Shown: positions 1-8,615, counted from the stretch's first letter. The stretch is DNA of 64,000 nt from Candidatus Omnitrophota bacterium (GCA_023229385.1 JALNZI010000002.1:62001-126000), one strand, 5' to 3'. Notes: generated by a model from the sequence alone, not told the origin. Made by a program: numbers and translations.

Positions 1-769
1 CCTTGGTCATCTCAGCCAATAGCACTACAAAAGTAGTTGCTGTAGCAGTAATTTTAATCTTTTGCTCTTCTTCCTCTTCCTCACCCTCCTGCTCTAAACT
101 CATAGCCCCACCTATAGCCGGGGTTTCTGCAGGATCACCCTTGGTCCAATATCTATACTGGGTTAAAGGAATATATTGTTTATATAATTGCACAAGTTGA
201 GGAGAAATTTGATTAAGTTCTTGCTGAGCAAAGAAAAACATATTTTTTGCTTTCTGAGCTGCCCCCTGGGTAAAGCTGTTAATGATTCTTTGCTTATCTA
301 CTTCCTTTTTTATATCCTCTTCATCAAACTGCTTAACCATCTGATCCCCAAAATTCAAAGTGGGTATCTCAGGCTTTTCATCCTTATTTTCAAATTGAAA
401 TTGACTGGGATCGATGTCTTCTCTTGTACCCAGCTTAACATCCCAATCAACATCCCCATGTTGCATTCCCATCTGCTCTTCAACAATTTGTATAGCCAAT
501 TGTTCTAATTGCTGAGCTACAGGCTGCTCTATTGCCTGTATCTGCTTTCTAATAGTCCTAACATCTTCATAAGCTTCATCTGCATTTGGTTTACCAGTAG
601 TTGTTCTTATTTGCTCTACATTCTTATTAAATGTCTTAGAAGCATTCTGATCTATATAACCATCAGGCAAGGCTGCATTACCATGATGTAAGGATTGTCC
701 TGTATTGATCTTATCTTCAATCTCAGGATGCATCCTCTCTTCACGCTGGGGATTGTATTGTATAGCCAT
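1..769 (-). CDS. Partial acidic, Gln/Glu-rich phage protein, unknown function
   Basis: The open frame starts with ATG at 769, preceded by a GGAG site, and runs off the left edge without a stop, so only the first 256 residues are visible. The product is hydrophilic and rich in Gln, Glu and Asp, with a run of glutamates near the end of the visible part followed by a Thr/Ala/Val-rich segment. It follows the stop of the 718-residue gene by one base, so the two are co-transcribed. The position suggests the virion or head module, but I recognise no domain. Confidence 0.75.
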   Translation of the reverse strand, partial: MAIQYNPQREERMHPEIEDKINTGQSLHHGNAALPDGYIDQNASKTFNKNVEQIRTTTGKPNADEAYEDVRTIRKQIQAIEQPVAQQLEQLAIQIVEEQMGMQHGDVDWDVKLGTREDIDPSQFQFENKDEKPEIPTLNFGDQMVKQFDEEDIKKEVDKQRIINSFTQGAAQKAKNMFFFAQQELNQISPQLVQLYKQYIPLTQYRYWTKGDPAETPAIGGAMSLEQEGEEEEEEQKIKITATATTFVVLLAEMTK

Positions 770-770
770 T

Positions 771-2927
771 TTAATTTACTCCTATAGCTTTAGGGGCTGG
801 CATGTGGGCTGGCTCCCTGTGTGGGGGATGAAAAGGATTATGATTAGGCTTACTTGGAGATACTCTATCCGGCGTTTCTGTATCAGGATCTACCTTTGTC
901 GGAGTCTCTACATCTGGTTCTGCTTGGGGCATGTCTTGTATTGCACTGTGGAAGGCCTGTATTACATTTCCTTTATCTGTATTTATCGGATCGCCTTCTT
1001 TGTATTCAAATTCAAAACCACATCCTGGGCATACAAAATTAAGATTACTACTACATCCAAAATCTTTTCTATCACTATCTTTCTTACATTTTGGGCAACG
1101 AAGATAAATATTAGCTTTCTTTAGATGTGCAAATTGTTCTACAGGAACTTTTGTCCTACGTTCAAACTCTCTTTCAGTTAAAGCCTCACCATCAATAAAA
1201 TACTTCACTGTTCCATCAGGATGAATACGAGCCGGACCCTTTTCATTGTGAGTCTTGCCGTGCTTATAGTATTCTTGATCTCCCTCTACACCTATGAATG
1301 CAGGACCCTCATCATTATGATATCTACCCTCCTCATCATAAAAATGCTGATTGCCTTTAAAATCTGTTCTTGTTTTATGATAGGGTAAAGTTACACCCTC
1401 TTCTCCGGCTAAAATAGATATAATATCCTCTACCTCAGCATACTTAATTTCATTATACCCAGCTACCTTAGCTTCTACTCCATTATCTGGACGAACAAAG
1501 GTATCACCCAATTGCAACTTCCTTTGCCAAGCCAATATAACCTTTTCTCCGTCTTCATTAATAAAACTAAATACATCTTCTGCTTCATCAAGGTTTAAAT
1601 CATCAAGAGTAGGAACTGGAGCCTCTTTAAGCATCTTTCGTTTTTTTCTATTCAACTGCTCTTCATTTTCCCCAGTATCAAAAATGTCGTCCTTAGTATT
1701 CGGCCAGCTCTTTGTTTTAAATCTATCCATATCCAATTCATGAGGCATTAAATCTCCTGAGGGTTTATTCTTACCCTTAAAACCCTTGTTGCGGGGTTTA
1801 ATTTTAGATTTTGAAGGGTTAGATTCCATATTAGATAAATTTTTTCTATCTAACTTGCTATCATATATTCCGTAATCTAAACCTCCTGTATCTCCTAAAG
1901 GATTATAATTTGTAGCCACTTTCTCAAGAGTAATAGTAATATTTTGCTTTCCACCTCTGGTATAAGTCTGTATACTTGATTGAGGAGATAGTCCACCCAT
2001 ACCCATAGGTTGAGGCACCTGAGGGACCGCTGGGGCAGGAACCTGCGCCTTTGGTCCCGTTTGTTCACTATGAGCTTCCTCTTTTGGTGCTTCTTGTTTA
2101 GGGGCTTCTGCAGGCTTTTCATTCCCACCCCCTACATTGTTATTATAAAAATCTAAACCCTTAGAAGGATCAGTAAATTCAATTTCAACCTTAGCAGTTC
2201 CTCCGCCACCAGTTTCATTCATAGTAATATTTTTGGATTTTATTCCCTGTGCAATAGGAATATCTTTTGGATTAGGAATCTTTTCACCAGCTGCAGTCTT
2301 ACCCAATGAGGACACAGTAACTCTTCCACCCCCAGTAACATTAAAAGTCTGACCTACTATATCCCTTACATAATCAGTTGTACCATCAGAAAACTCAACT
2401 CTAAAGTTATCTGCCTCAGCATTCTCTAACATACTTGTGATATCAAAAGGATCTGTTATGGTAGGAGAATTAGGATCTTCATCAACATGAACACGAACAA
2501 TAGTTTTAGGCTCTGCCTTACTATGTTCATTTATATAATTAGAAAATTCTGGAACCTCTGGAGAATTAGGATCTACATCAAATGCAGTCTTTACCAAAAC
2601 TTCATTAGCAACTTTCAAAGCAATGTCATCATCACTATCCTGATAAGATACTAACCATTTTTCTTGTTTATGTGTTTCCGGATTTTCAAACTCTTTAACA
2701 GCCCAGACTCCCCCTATCTTTTGCATTGTAGAAGCCTCACGATAAAGCCCCCTCCCTATAGACTCAAATCTTTTTGAGGTTATAGCAGCCTCAAGCTTAA
2801 TGTGTTGAGGATCCTCTTGAACTTCTGGCTTTGCTACTTCTTTTGCCTTAACAATTTTATGCACACTTGCAAGAATTTTCTTCATTGATTCTGACATACT
2901 GTAAATACTTCTATCTGGTGTAGGCAT
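771..2927 (-). CDS. 718-aa protein with MORN-like repeats and a zinc ribbon
   Basis: This is a large, mostly low-complexity hydrophilic protein. Residues about 260-320 are rich in Pro, Gln and Gly. Around residues 535-605 there are short repeats of the type HNDEGPAF / HNEKGPARIHPDG, which resemble the MORN-like toxin-repeat motif seen in large phages. Near residues 625-660 a CPKC...CPGC pair forms a probable zinc ribbon. The C-terminus is Pro-rich. The ATG at 2927 has a GGATT site, and this leader and start are duplicated upstream (see the repeat entry). It may be a structural or scaffold-associated protein. No enzymatic domain is visible. Confidence 0.75.
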   Translation of the reverse strand: MPTPDRSIYSMSESMKKILASVHKIVKAKEVAKPEVQEDPQHIKLEAAITSKRFESIGRGLYREASTMQKIGGVWAVKEFENPETHKQEKWLVSYQDSDDDIALKVANEVLVKTAFDVDPNSPEVPEFSNYINEHSKAEPKTIVRVHVDEDPNSPTITDPFDITSMLENAEADNFRVEFSDGTTDYVRDIVGQTFNVTGGGRVTVSSLGKTAAGEKIPNPKDIPIAQGIKSKNITMNETGGGGTAKVEIEFTDPSKGLDFYNNNVGGGNEKPAEAPKQEAPKEEAHSEQTGPKAQVPAPAVPQVPQPMGMGGLSPQSSIQTYTRGGKQNITITLEKVATNYNPLGDTGGLDYGIYDSKLDRKNLSNMESNPSKSKIKPRNKGFKGKNKPSGDLMPHELDMDRFKTKSWPNTKDDIFDTGENEEQLNRKKRKMLKEAPVPTLDDLNLDEAEDVFSFINEDGEKVILAWQRKLQLGDTFVRPDNGVEAKVAGYNEIKYAEVEDIISILAGEEGVTLPYHKTRTDFKGNQHFYDEEGRYHNDEGPAFIGVEGDQEYYKHGKTHNEKGPARIHPDGTVKYFIDGEALTEREFERRTKVPVEQFAHLKKANIYLRCPKCKKDSDRKDFGCSSNLNFVCPGCGFEFEYKEGDPINTDKGNVIQAFHSAIQDMPQAEPDVETPTKVDPDTETPDRVSPSKPNHNPFHPPHREPAHMPAPKAIGVN

Positions 2928-3008
2928 TGTTTTAATCCTTATAATTATATTATTGATTCTGACATACTATAAATACTTCTATCTGGTGTAGGCATTGTTT
3001 TAATCCTT
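2884..3008. repeat. 57-bp direct repeat covering RBS and start of the 718-aa gene
   Basis: Bases 2884-2940 and 2952-3008 are identical at 56 of 57 positions, with an 11-bp spacer. The unit contains the ribosome-binding site, the ATG and the first 14 codons of the downstream gene. The outer copy sits just beyond the 3' end of the minus-strand tnpB element. Confidence 0.9.
2945..2995 (-). CDS. 16-codon upstream ORF created by the direct repeat
   Basis: The outer copy of the 57-bp repeat carries its own SD and ATG (2995). It translates to the same first 14 residues as the 718-aa protein, then Ile-Ile and a TAA stop at 2945. It could act as a leader peptide or be a silent by-product of the duplication. 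The sequence shows only that it is open and has a good ribosome site. Confidence 0.4.
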   Translation of the reverse strand: MPTPDRSIYSMSESII

Positions 3009-3047
3009 TATTGACACCCCCATGCCATTAAGCATAGGATTCTTATA

Positions 3048-4169
3048 CTACGCATTGGCTAAAGCACCATACGTTGTCGTATAAAGGCTCTGCCCGAGCC
3101 CAAGTATATTAATTGCTGCATTATGATCCCTATCTAAAACTAAACCACAATAGGGACAACAGTGAATACGTTCTGCTAAAGTTTTTTGAACTTTTTCACC
3201 ACAAGCAGAACATCTTTGTGAAGTTACATTAGGATTTACTTTCACTACTTCCCTACCAGCCTCTTCCGCTTTGTAAGAAAGCATTTGAAAGAATTGACCC
3301 CAAGAACTGTCCTGAATAGACCTTGAAAGATGTCTATTTTTAATCATATTATTTATTTGTAAATTTTCTATATAAATTTTCTTATTGTTTTCTATGTAAT
3401 GATTAGCAACTTTATGAAGATAATCTTTACGTTGGTTATTAATCTTTTCATAAGTCTTAGCAACCTGAAGCCTTGCTTCTTTTCTTCTATTAGAACCTTT
3501 TACTCTTCGGGAAAGCTTTCGTTGTTTAACCCTAAGTTCTTTAAGAAACTTTTTCAAAAACATGGGATTATTAACTTTATTCCCTTCAGAATCTACAAGG
3601 AAAGATTTTATCCCTACATCCAAACCAATTTCTTTTGTGGTTTCTGAAAACTGTTTTTTTGGGACTTCATCACAGGAAAAAGAAACAAACCATTTTCCTG
3701 TGGAATTTCTATAAATTGTAACAGTTTTAATCTTGCCTTCAATCGGTCTGGAAAGAAACAATTTTAATCTTCCAATCTTAGCAAGATGTAAATATCTTCC
3801 CTCAAGTTTCCAACCACTTTGTTTTAACGTGAAAGAATTATACCTGTCTTTAGATTTGAATCTTGGGAATCCTGGGGTTCCTCCGTGTTTAACCCTTTTA
3901 AAAAATGCTTGATAGGCTTTATCAAGTCTTTCTATAACATCCTGCAAACATTGAGAACCAACTTGTGCAAATTCAGGAAAAGCTTCTTTAAGTTCCGACA
4001 GTTGATTCATCTGATCATAGCAAGATATGGATTTCTTACTTTGTTTATAAATAGAAATTTTTTGTTCAAGTGCAAGATTGTAGAGTATACGACACTGCTC
4101 AAGCGAAGCCGAACAACATACCTCTACATTTTTGGAAAGTTTAGCACTATATTGAAAGGTGCGTCTCAT
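3048..4169 (-). CDS. tnpB: TnpB RNA-guided nuclease, copy A
   Basis: TnpB family, the transposon-linked relative of Cas12 that uses an omega RNA transcribed from its own 3' end. From the ATG at 4169 (373 aa) the RuvC aspartate is D184 in GLDVG, the second acid is E268 in IYIENL, the zinc finger is CSAC...CPYC (C320, C323, C338, C341), and the third acid is D348 in LDRDHN. All catalytic residues are present, so it may be active. The frame extends to a TTG at 4196, but the predicted promoter overlaps that start and the family N-terminus aligns to the ATG. It is only distantly similar to the two plus-strand copies. Confidence 0.9.
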   Translation of the reverse strand: MRRTFQYSAKLSKNVEVCCSASLEQCRILYNLALEQKISIYKQSKKSISCYDQMNQLSELKEAFPEFAQVGSQCLQDVIERLDKAYQAFFKRVKHGGTPGFPRFKSKDRYNSFTLKQSGWKLEGRYLHLAKIGRLKLFLSRPIEGKIKTVTIYRNSTGKWFVSFSCDEVPKKQFSETTKEIGLDVGIKSFLVDSEGNKVNNPMFLKKFLKELRVKQRKLSRRVKGSNRRKEARLQVAKTYEKINNQRKDYLHKVANHYIENNKKIYIENLQINNMIKNRHLSRSIQDSSWGQFFQMLSYKAEEAGREVVKVNPNVTSQRCSACGEKVQKTLAERIHCCPYCGLVLDRDHNAAINILGLGQSLYTTTYGALANA

Positions 4170-4199
4170 TTTATTGTATTTAAAATCTATCAGCAACGT

Positions 4200-4228
4200 A
4201 TTGTATCATTTTTCAATTCATCGTGCAA
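4200..4228 (-). promoter_or_regulatory. Sigma70-type promoter of tnpB copy A
   Basis: On the minus strand TTGCAC (4228-4223) and TACAAT (4205-4200) are separated by 17 bases. The start of transcription would fall near 4194, which supports the ATG at 4169 over the upstream TTG. Confidence 0.5.
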
Positions 4229-4231
4229 TCG

Positions 4232-4304
4232 TGAGGGGAGTTGGAATCGAACCAACCTGTTGAACCTTATGAGAGTCCCGGGCAACCACTGCCATCATCC
4301 CCCT
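4232..4304 (-). tRNA. tRNA-Met (CAT)
   Basis: The sequence folds as a cloverleaf: anticodon stem GGACT/GGTTC with loop CTCATAA (anticodon CAT), T-arm GTTGG-TTCGATT-CCAAC, and acceptor 3' strand TCCCCTC plus discriminator A. The acceptor has an A1 x C72 mismatch and a short D stem. The anticodon stem lacks the three G-C pairs of initiators, so it looks like an elongator or an Ile2 (lysidine) tRNA. No CCA is encoded. Confidence 0.8.
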
Positions 4305-4308
4305 ATTA

Positions 4309-4455
4309 CTAACTTCCCACAAACTCATTGTCTGGGTCTGCAAAATTAAAGCTAAAATCTAAATCCTTCATTTCTTTTTTAAACTTCCTAAAAAATAAAA
4401 AGCTACCCATAACTATAACTGTGCCTATACCCCACCACCATTTAGAGTTTTTCAT
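4309..4455 (-). CDS. 48-aa membrane protein
   Basis: A short frame with ATG at 4455 and an AAGGA site 8 bases upstream. The N-terminus has three consecutive tryptophans followed by a hydrophobic stretch (about residues 9-22) and a charged C-terminal tail. It overlaps the zinc-finger gene upstream by 14 bases and ends five bases before the tRNA. It is likely a single-pass membrane peptide of unknown role. Confidence 0.55.
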   Translation of the reverse strand: MKNSKWWWGIGTVIVMGSFLFFRKFKKEMKDLDFSFNFADPDNEFVGS

Positions 4456-4603
4456 TGGGTAAATCCTTTTCACTTAGTTTATAGCAATCGGGACAAAGAT
4501 CATTAATAAGAATTTTAATAGGCTTAAGCTTTTTGCAGGCTAAGCAAAGCTTCTGCTCATCTTGCTGAGGATTAATTTCCAGGCTCATAGTCTTAACTAG
4601 CAT
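4442..4603 (-). CDS. 53-aa zinc-finger protein
   Basis: The frame starts at ATG 4603 with TAGGAGA 8 bases upstream. It contains CLAC and CPDC, a likely treble-clef or ribbon zinc site, in a Lys-rich context. It overlaps the next small membrane gene. The function is unknown. Confidence 0.55.
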   Translation of the reverse strand: MLVKTMSLEINPQQDEQKLCLACKKLKPIKILINDLCPDCYKLSEKDLPNEKL

Positions 4604-4619
4604 ATAGCATTCTCCTAAC

Positions 4620-5097
4620 AAGCAATATATGCTAATCCAAGAAATAAAATCAAGTTTATAGGAGTATGAAATTAAGATATGTAAAGGAAGAATTTATTAA
4701 AAAAGCCATTTCAAGAATTAGTGAACTGCTAAGTAATACACATTTTGAAAATTTTACAAAAAGGTTGAATAAAAAATATGCTGGAAGATTGCTTACTTTT
4801 CCCGGCATACATACACAAGTCGTAAAACCTCCCTGGGTTTATACATCCTATGTAGTTATTATAATCTATTACACTAATTCAACATATATACTCTCAAGAG
4901 ACATATTGAGACTCCTTTGAATTTGTTCCCCATTGTTAGTATATCCGCTACCATTTGCAGATAGCTTCACAATCAATACAGTATAGTTATGACCCCTTTT
5001 ACAAAATTTTGCTTAGCCAAACCTATTAGATGGGTTTTGCCTCATCAAATTCTTTGTGTAATTGTCAACCCCTAATATCCAATCTCTTACTCATATT
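4620..5097. other. 478-bp stretch with no supported minus-strand gene
   Basis: I see no convincing coding frame here on the dominant strand. A plus-strand frame of 84 codons (4666-4920) exists, with GGAG only one base from its ATG, and its product resembles no family I know. The minus strand contains TTGACA and TATACT hexamers that are not well spaced. It may be a regulatory gap or decayed DNA. Confidence 0.4.
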
Positions 5098-5490
5098 TTA
5101 TGTCCTATTTAATATAGAATGGTATAAATAATAAAATAATTGACCCCCTAACCAGAAGCTAAATAATAGGGATAAACCCCTTATTATTACTTCGATAAAT
5201 GTTTGGGGGACTACCATCATATTAACAAATATGCATCCATAAAAAGCAAACTCCTTGATCCACTCACACCAGTGCCAAGCATCCCCAAAATAGGATGAGA
5301 ACTTAACCTGTTTATAGTAATATGTGGGATCACAATGTACCCAAGAGGCCCATTCTATTAGATCCCTGCCCTTTAACCAATCAAGTAATTTATTATCCTC
5401 GGAATGATTCTTAATTGTATCTGTTATGGCTTTAGCAACATTGTATAAAAGTGAGGAGTAAATTGTAAATATAATTGCTGTTATCTGCAT
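5098..5490 (-). CDS. 130-aa membrane protein
   Basis: A hydrophobic N-terminus (about residues 1-22) and two C-terminal hydrophobic stretches (about 80-125) flank a Trp/Tyr-rich soluble middle. This suggests two to three membrane segments. The ribosome site is weak. It lies directly downstream of the metallophosphoesterase gene and is of unknown function. Confidence 0.65.
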   Translation of the reverse strand: MQITAIIFTIYSSLLYNVAKAITDTIKNHSEDNKLLDWLKGRDLIEWASWVHCDPTYYYKQVKFSSYFGDAWHWCEWIKEFAFYGCIFVNMMVVPQTFIEVIIRGLSLLFSFWLGGQLFYYLYHSILNRT

Positions 5491-5506
5491 AAAAAAAATT
5501 CTTAAT

Positions 5507-6073
5507 TTACGGATATTGAACTAATAGAATTATATCATATAAAGATATCGGAGCATAATTAGTTACTTCCACTGATACATTTATACTCTTATTTATTCTA
5601 TCAATTATAGGTTTGCTATTATGCACATGACCATGAATAAGCCAATCATACTCCTCCATAGGTTTAATACTTGTAGCTGTAACGGGGTCATGGATTAACC
5701 GGAACCTGTGACCTCCAGCCTCTATGTAATCCTCTATCAATACTTTTTGCACATTCTTTGGGGGAACTGTAGTAGGACGTATCTTATGATCGTGAGACCC
5801 CTTGATATAGGTTACAATAGTTCCTGGTAATTGTTCACACCACCATTTTGGAGTATACTCTCTTCTTTCTTGCCTTCCAAATGCCATATCCCCAAGAAAA
5901 TAAACAAGACTATCCTCTTTAACTATCCTATTATAGTTATTAAGAAGAACCTCATTCATTTCATCTACTGTAGCAAAAGGACGATTGCAATAATCAAGAA
6001 TCCTCTTATGACCAAAGTGAAAGTCTGATATAATAAATACGTTTTTAGCTTCTTCTAAAGTATAGATATCCAT
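5507..6073 (-). CDS. Calcineurin-like metallophosphoesterase
   Basis: This 188-residue protein carries the family blocks in order: SDFHFGH (D17, H19), FLGDMAFG (D62), KGSHDH (92-96) and HGHVHN near residue 147. These bind two metal ions in the phosphoesterase fold. The usual GNHD is GSHD here. The size fits the small single-domain phage phosphoesterases. The substrate is not predictable. It sits among small accessory genes. Confidence 0.85.
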   Translation of the reverse strand: MDIYTLEEAKNVFIISDFHFGHKRILDYCNRPFATVDEMNEVLLNNYNRIVKEDSLVYFLGDMAFGRQERREYTPKWWCEQLPGTIVTYIKGSHDHKIRPTTVPPKNVQKVLIEDYIEAGGHRFRLIHDPVTATSIKPMEEYDWLIHGHVHNSKPIIDRINKSINVSVEVTNYAPISLYDIILLVQYP

Positions 6074-6083
6074 AATATTATTT

Positions 6084-6191
6084 TCAATTTATATTTGTTT
6101 TATTTAAATTACTTAATAATATTTGATTTTGCAAATTTTTATCTTTGGGTAGACATAATGTTATAAATATATTTCCTATATCACTAAACAT
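6084..6191 (-). CDS. 35-aa small protein
   Basis: A short frame (ATG 6191) fills the gap between the 143-aa gene and the phosphoesterase gene. The ribosome site is poor (TAGGGG). It is mixed hydrophobic at the start and Asn/Leu-rich at the end. It is supported mainly by gene packing. Confidence 0.3.
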   Translation of the reverse strand: MFSDIGNIFITLCLPKDKNLQNQILLSNLNKTNIN

Positions 6192-6201
6192 TTTAAATCC
6201 C

Positions 6202-6633
6202 CTAATTGGTTTTCTGATCAGAGGTATTCTGTTTTGCCTTTTTAAGTGCCTCCTCAGCCAACATCCAGCCCTCATCTTGAGGAAGCATTTCAAAGCTTGT
6301 ATGTAGCTCCCCAACACCCCGATACTTCCAAGATTCTATATTAGCATAGGCTTTAAGAACCTTTTCATATATTTCAATCTTTCTGTCCATTAATTTCATT
6401 ATAGTAATTACATTATTATCCTCCTCTAACCCATCACAACCCCCACAACCCTCAGAATCTATAGGATCACCATCTGCATCACAATACGAAGGTGGATAGC
6501 CTAATTTTCTTATGTTCCTATGTCTCCAAAACCTATCCCAACAAGCTTCTATCGTGTATGTTACAACCCAGATCATAACCACTAACATTAAACTACTCCA
6601 CGCACTGCTGCTTGCAAAATCCCAGACACTCAT
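6202..6633 (-). CDS. 143-aa membrane-anchored protein
   Basis: There is one N-terminal membrane segment (about residues 12-30), followed by a basic stretch, an acidic Cys-containing part (SEGCGGCDG) and a helical C-terminal half. ATG 6633 has a GGAGATT site. The function is unknown. Confidence 0.65.
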   Translation of the reverse strand: MSVWDFASSSAWSSLMLVVMIWVVTYTIEACWDRFWRHRNIRKLGYPPSYCDADGDPIDSEGCGGCDGLEEDNNVITIMKLMDRKIEIYEKVLKAYANIESWKYRGVGELHTSFEMLPQDEGWMLAEEALKKAKQNTSDQKTN

Positions 6634-6657
6634 TTTAAATCTCCTTATTTTGTAATT

Positions 6658-6828
6658 TTATGGTATTCTAGTATAGTCATTTGCATCTACAAGCTCTATT
6701 ACAAATAGATACAGTTTTCTTAACCAACACAGGGGATTAAAAATATTATGATAAATTTTAAAAGCATTTCTGGTCCAAAATAATCCATAGCATCTTCGGC
6801 ACTGATTATGATATTTTGATCTAAGCAT
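6658..6828 (-). CDS. 56-aa zinc-binding small protein, paralogue of the 11947 gene
   Basis: The sequence has the pattern YHNQCRRCYGLFWTR and a C-terminal VDANDYTR, shared almost residue for residue with the gene at 11947-12132. The CxxC pair suggests metal binding. The frame is open to a TTG at 6849, but the ATG at 6828 matches the paralogue start better. The two copies show a small phage protein family kept in duplicate. Confidence 0.6.
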   Translation of the reverse strand: MLRSKYHNQCRRCYGLFWTRNAFKIYHNIFNPLCWLRKLYLFVIELVDANDYTRIP

Positions 6829-6832
6829 TCTA

Positions 6833-6901
6833 TCAAGGCCCTTTTTCAACTTCTTTGTGAGTTATTTTTGGCAATGTAAAATCTGCTAATGTATGGCTCA
6901 T
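6833..6901 (-). CDS. 22-aa possible peptide
   Basis: ATG 6901 overlaps the stop of the 145-aa gene (ATGA), with AGGAG 10 bases upstream. The frame ends just before the next gene. It is supported only by gene packing. Confidence 0.25.
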   Translation of the reverse strand: MSHTLADFTLPKITHKEVEKGP

Positions 6902-7335
6902 TGCATTGAATCTCCTTTGTCAATACCTGACATTTTATCTCTTACTCTTTTTGCTATCCAAGGAAACTCCTCAGCAAAAATCTCATTAAAAGTTTTCAAA
7001 TACAAAATTACAGAATCCTGATAAGCAATAGCAGAATCCTGCTTTGTTTTTTGTATCTGCAAGGCCACTATATCACACTTTAATTCTACAGTTCTATTCT
7101 CCAACAATCTTAACTCTGATCTATTAACCAATGTATCAGAAAGGGTTGCGAATCGTGTTATTACAGTTTTATGTCTGGGGTTTTCAGGTTCAAAAATTAC
7201 AAGCATACAAACCACAACCAATATTACATAAATAAAAACCCTACCCACATTACCCGACCGTTTATCCCAAGAACATATCCCATCCCACCATCTGTTCAGT
7301 TTATATAAATTCAGTTTAAGTGAGTTCATGATCAT
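6898..7335 (-). CDS. 145-aa type II membrane protein with coiled coil
   Basis: A basic N-terminus is followed by a strong membrane segment (about residues 33-50) and then a helical, coiled-coil-like domain. This resembles phage spanin or lysis-linked proteins in layout, but there is no lipobox partner nearby, so I leave the function open. Confidence 0.6.
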   Translation of the reverse strand: MIMNSLKLNLYKLNRWWDGICSWDKRSGNVGRVFIYVILVVVCMLVIFEPENPRHKTVITRFATLSDTLVNRSELRLLENRTVELKCDIVALQIQKTKQDSAIAYQDSVILYLKTFNEIFAEEFPWIAKRVRDKMSGIDKGDSMQ

Positions 7336-7343
7336 AAAATACT

Positions 7344-7922
7344 CTAATTGTTTAAAATAAAATTTGCTTTATATACATTGTTTAAGGTTATGCCACACCA
7401 CCCATCGACTTTAATATAATTATTTTGCTGCCAAAGCAACATATCAGAATCATCATCCAATATTACATAATTTTTATACTCACTAGAATAGCACCCTATT
7501 AATTTTTCATTGTCTTTTATCCACTGTCTTATCTCATTACCCCTTACAGAACCCTTTCCTAAACTAGGTGTAATTCCTATAATACTGCCCCGTATTACTC
7601 CGGCTTTATAAAGTGTACTTTTAATGGAGTATTTCATACTCATCCTCCAAGCAGAGCTAATTACTAGTTTACATTTAGATTTTCTAATTAAATTATTAAG
7701 CAGCATTATATTGCGCTTATCCAGCTCATTATAAGGATGTTTCTTACCTACAGACCCACCAAGTTGTTTAAATTCATTTGGAATTCTAATGTTTCTCTTC
7801 TTAGATTTAGAAGCTATTAAGTCCAAATAATACATCACCCCATTATTAAGACAGCCATCAATATCTATGAAAGCCACCTTAAGAATGCCATTGCTTCTAT
7901 ATTTTTTATATTTTTCTAACAT
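7344..7922 (-). CDS. HAD-fold phosphatase, RNA-repair-associated type
   Basis: Motif I is FIDIDGCLN (D20, D22), motif II is ISSAWR, and the acidic motif is ILDDDSDM near residue 155. This is the arrangement of the HAD domain found in Swiss Army Knife RNA-repair proteins. It may remove phosphates from RNA ends or nucleotides. In this genome it could supply the phosphatase step missing from the kinase-only polynucleotide kinase at 29598. That link is inference. Confidence 0.75.
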   Translation of the reverse strand: MLEKYKKYRSNGILKVAFIDIDGCLNNGVMYYLDLIASKSKKRNIRIPNEFKQLGGSVGKKHPYNELDKRNIMLLNNLIRKSKCKLVISSAWRMSMKYSIKSTLYKAGVIRGSIIGITPSLGKGSVRGNEIRQWIKDNEKLIGCYSSEYKNYVILDDDSDMLLWQQNNYIKVDGWCGITLNNVYKANFILNN

Positions 7923-7929
7923 GTATTAT

Positions 7930-8181
7930 TTACTTTACCATACCCACAATTTTAAATCCTTGATGCTCTTTACGCCATTCTAATCCTATTTCTGATGAAT
8001 AAAGAAACCCATCACTTCCTATTAACATACCTGCCGCAGATTTCTTTTCAAACCTACCATGCCATTTACCTATTTTAGGATCACACTCTGAACAAAGTAC
8101 AGGACCTTCGCCCCTACTCCAATATTTACTAAGTGCAGTATTTTCCATACAACCACATTTTTCACATGAAAATATTCCCAT
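7930..8181 (-). CDS. 83-aa zinc-finger protein
   Basis: CEKCGC near the N-terminus and CSEC near residue 34 form a probable zinc site. The rest is basic with aromatic residues. ATG 8181 has GGAAAT upstream. The function is unknown. Confidence 0.6.
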   Translation of the reverse strand: MGIFSCEKCGCMENTALSKYWSRGEGPVLCSECDPKIGKWHGRFEKKSAAGMLIGSDGFLYSSEIGLEWRKEHQGFKIVGMVK

Positions 8182-8192
8182 TTTTATTTCCT

Positions 8193-8306
8193 TTAATTAT
8201 CAAAGAATCCACATAACCACGCTATTAATAAAATAAAAAGTCCAAGTCCTCCTGTACAAGCTATAAACATTATTAAAAGGACTATGTTCCAACCATCTGA
8301 TTTCAT
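8193..8306 (-). CDS. 37-aa membrane peptide
   Basis: ATG 8306 overlaps the upstream stop (ATGA). One hydrophobic helix spans about residues 8-32, with a short acidic tail. It is likely a single-pass inner-membrane peptide. Confidence 0.55.
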   Translation of the reverse strand: MKSDGWNIVLLIMFIACTGGLGLFILLIAWLCGFFDN

Positions 8307-8521
8307 TTTGCATTTCTCCAGGTAAGTTTTGGGTCTCTTTCTACCACAGCCAGATCACAACCAATATTTTTGCAAGTCTTGCTACAGAAAAAGGCTAATT
8401 GGTATTGACCACTAAATCCATCCCCATTAACACTTGGTATAGCATCCCTTGTAGGAACTTCTATACCACATGAATCACAACGCACAATAGGCATCCAGAT
8501 TACAGCTTGTGAAATCAACAT
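8303..8521 (-). CDS. 72-aa zinc-binding protein
   Basis: CDSC near residue 15 and a later CSKTC, plus a further Cys, suggest a treble-clef zinc site. GGAG precedes ATG 8521. It is the first gene downstream of tnpB copy B on the opposite strand. The function is unknown. Confidence 0.6.
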   Translation of the reverse strand: MLISQAVIWMPIVRCDSCGIEVPTRDAIPSVNGDGFSGQYQLAFFCSKTCKNIGCDLAVVERDPKLTWRNAK

Positions 8522-8585
8522 TTTATTTCTCCTTGTTATTTATGATAGTTTTTATATTAGTATTAAAAATATACTGTCTCTTTGC

Positions 8586-8615
8586 TTGTTTTTCTATAAA
8601 ATTTTAGTATATATT
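8586..8615 (+). promoter_or_regulatory. Promoter of tnpB copy B
   Basis: TTGTTT (8586) and TATATATT (8608-8615) are conserved in position with copy C at 14032/14054. Transcription would start near 8622, exactly where the 13-nt segment complementary to the 3' hairpin loop begins. Confidence 0.55.

Larger units (their letters stand above)
3010..4228 (-). mobile_element. IS200/IS605-type element with tnpB only (copy A)
   Basis: A tnpB gene with its own promoter lies between tRNA-Met and the duplicated leader of the 718-aa gene. No tnpA is present. The 3' end has the conserved hairpin GGCTC-GGGCA-GAGCC followed by other small stems, matching the position of the tnpB-linked omega RNA. The exact ends are my estimate: the left end falls between the tRNA and the promoter, and the right end just past the small hairpin near 3030. 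Confidence 0.5.

Noticed and set aside
3048..4196. TTG start at 4196 for tnpB copy A
   Set aside because: The promoter overlaps it and the ATG at 4169 aligns with the family start.
4666..4920. Plus-strand gene of 84 codons
   Set aside because: The SD lies only one base from the ATG, the product resembles nothing, and the frame sits opposite to all neighbours. I list the stretch as gene-free.
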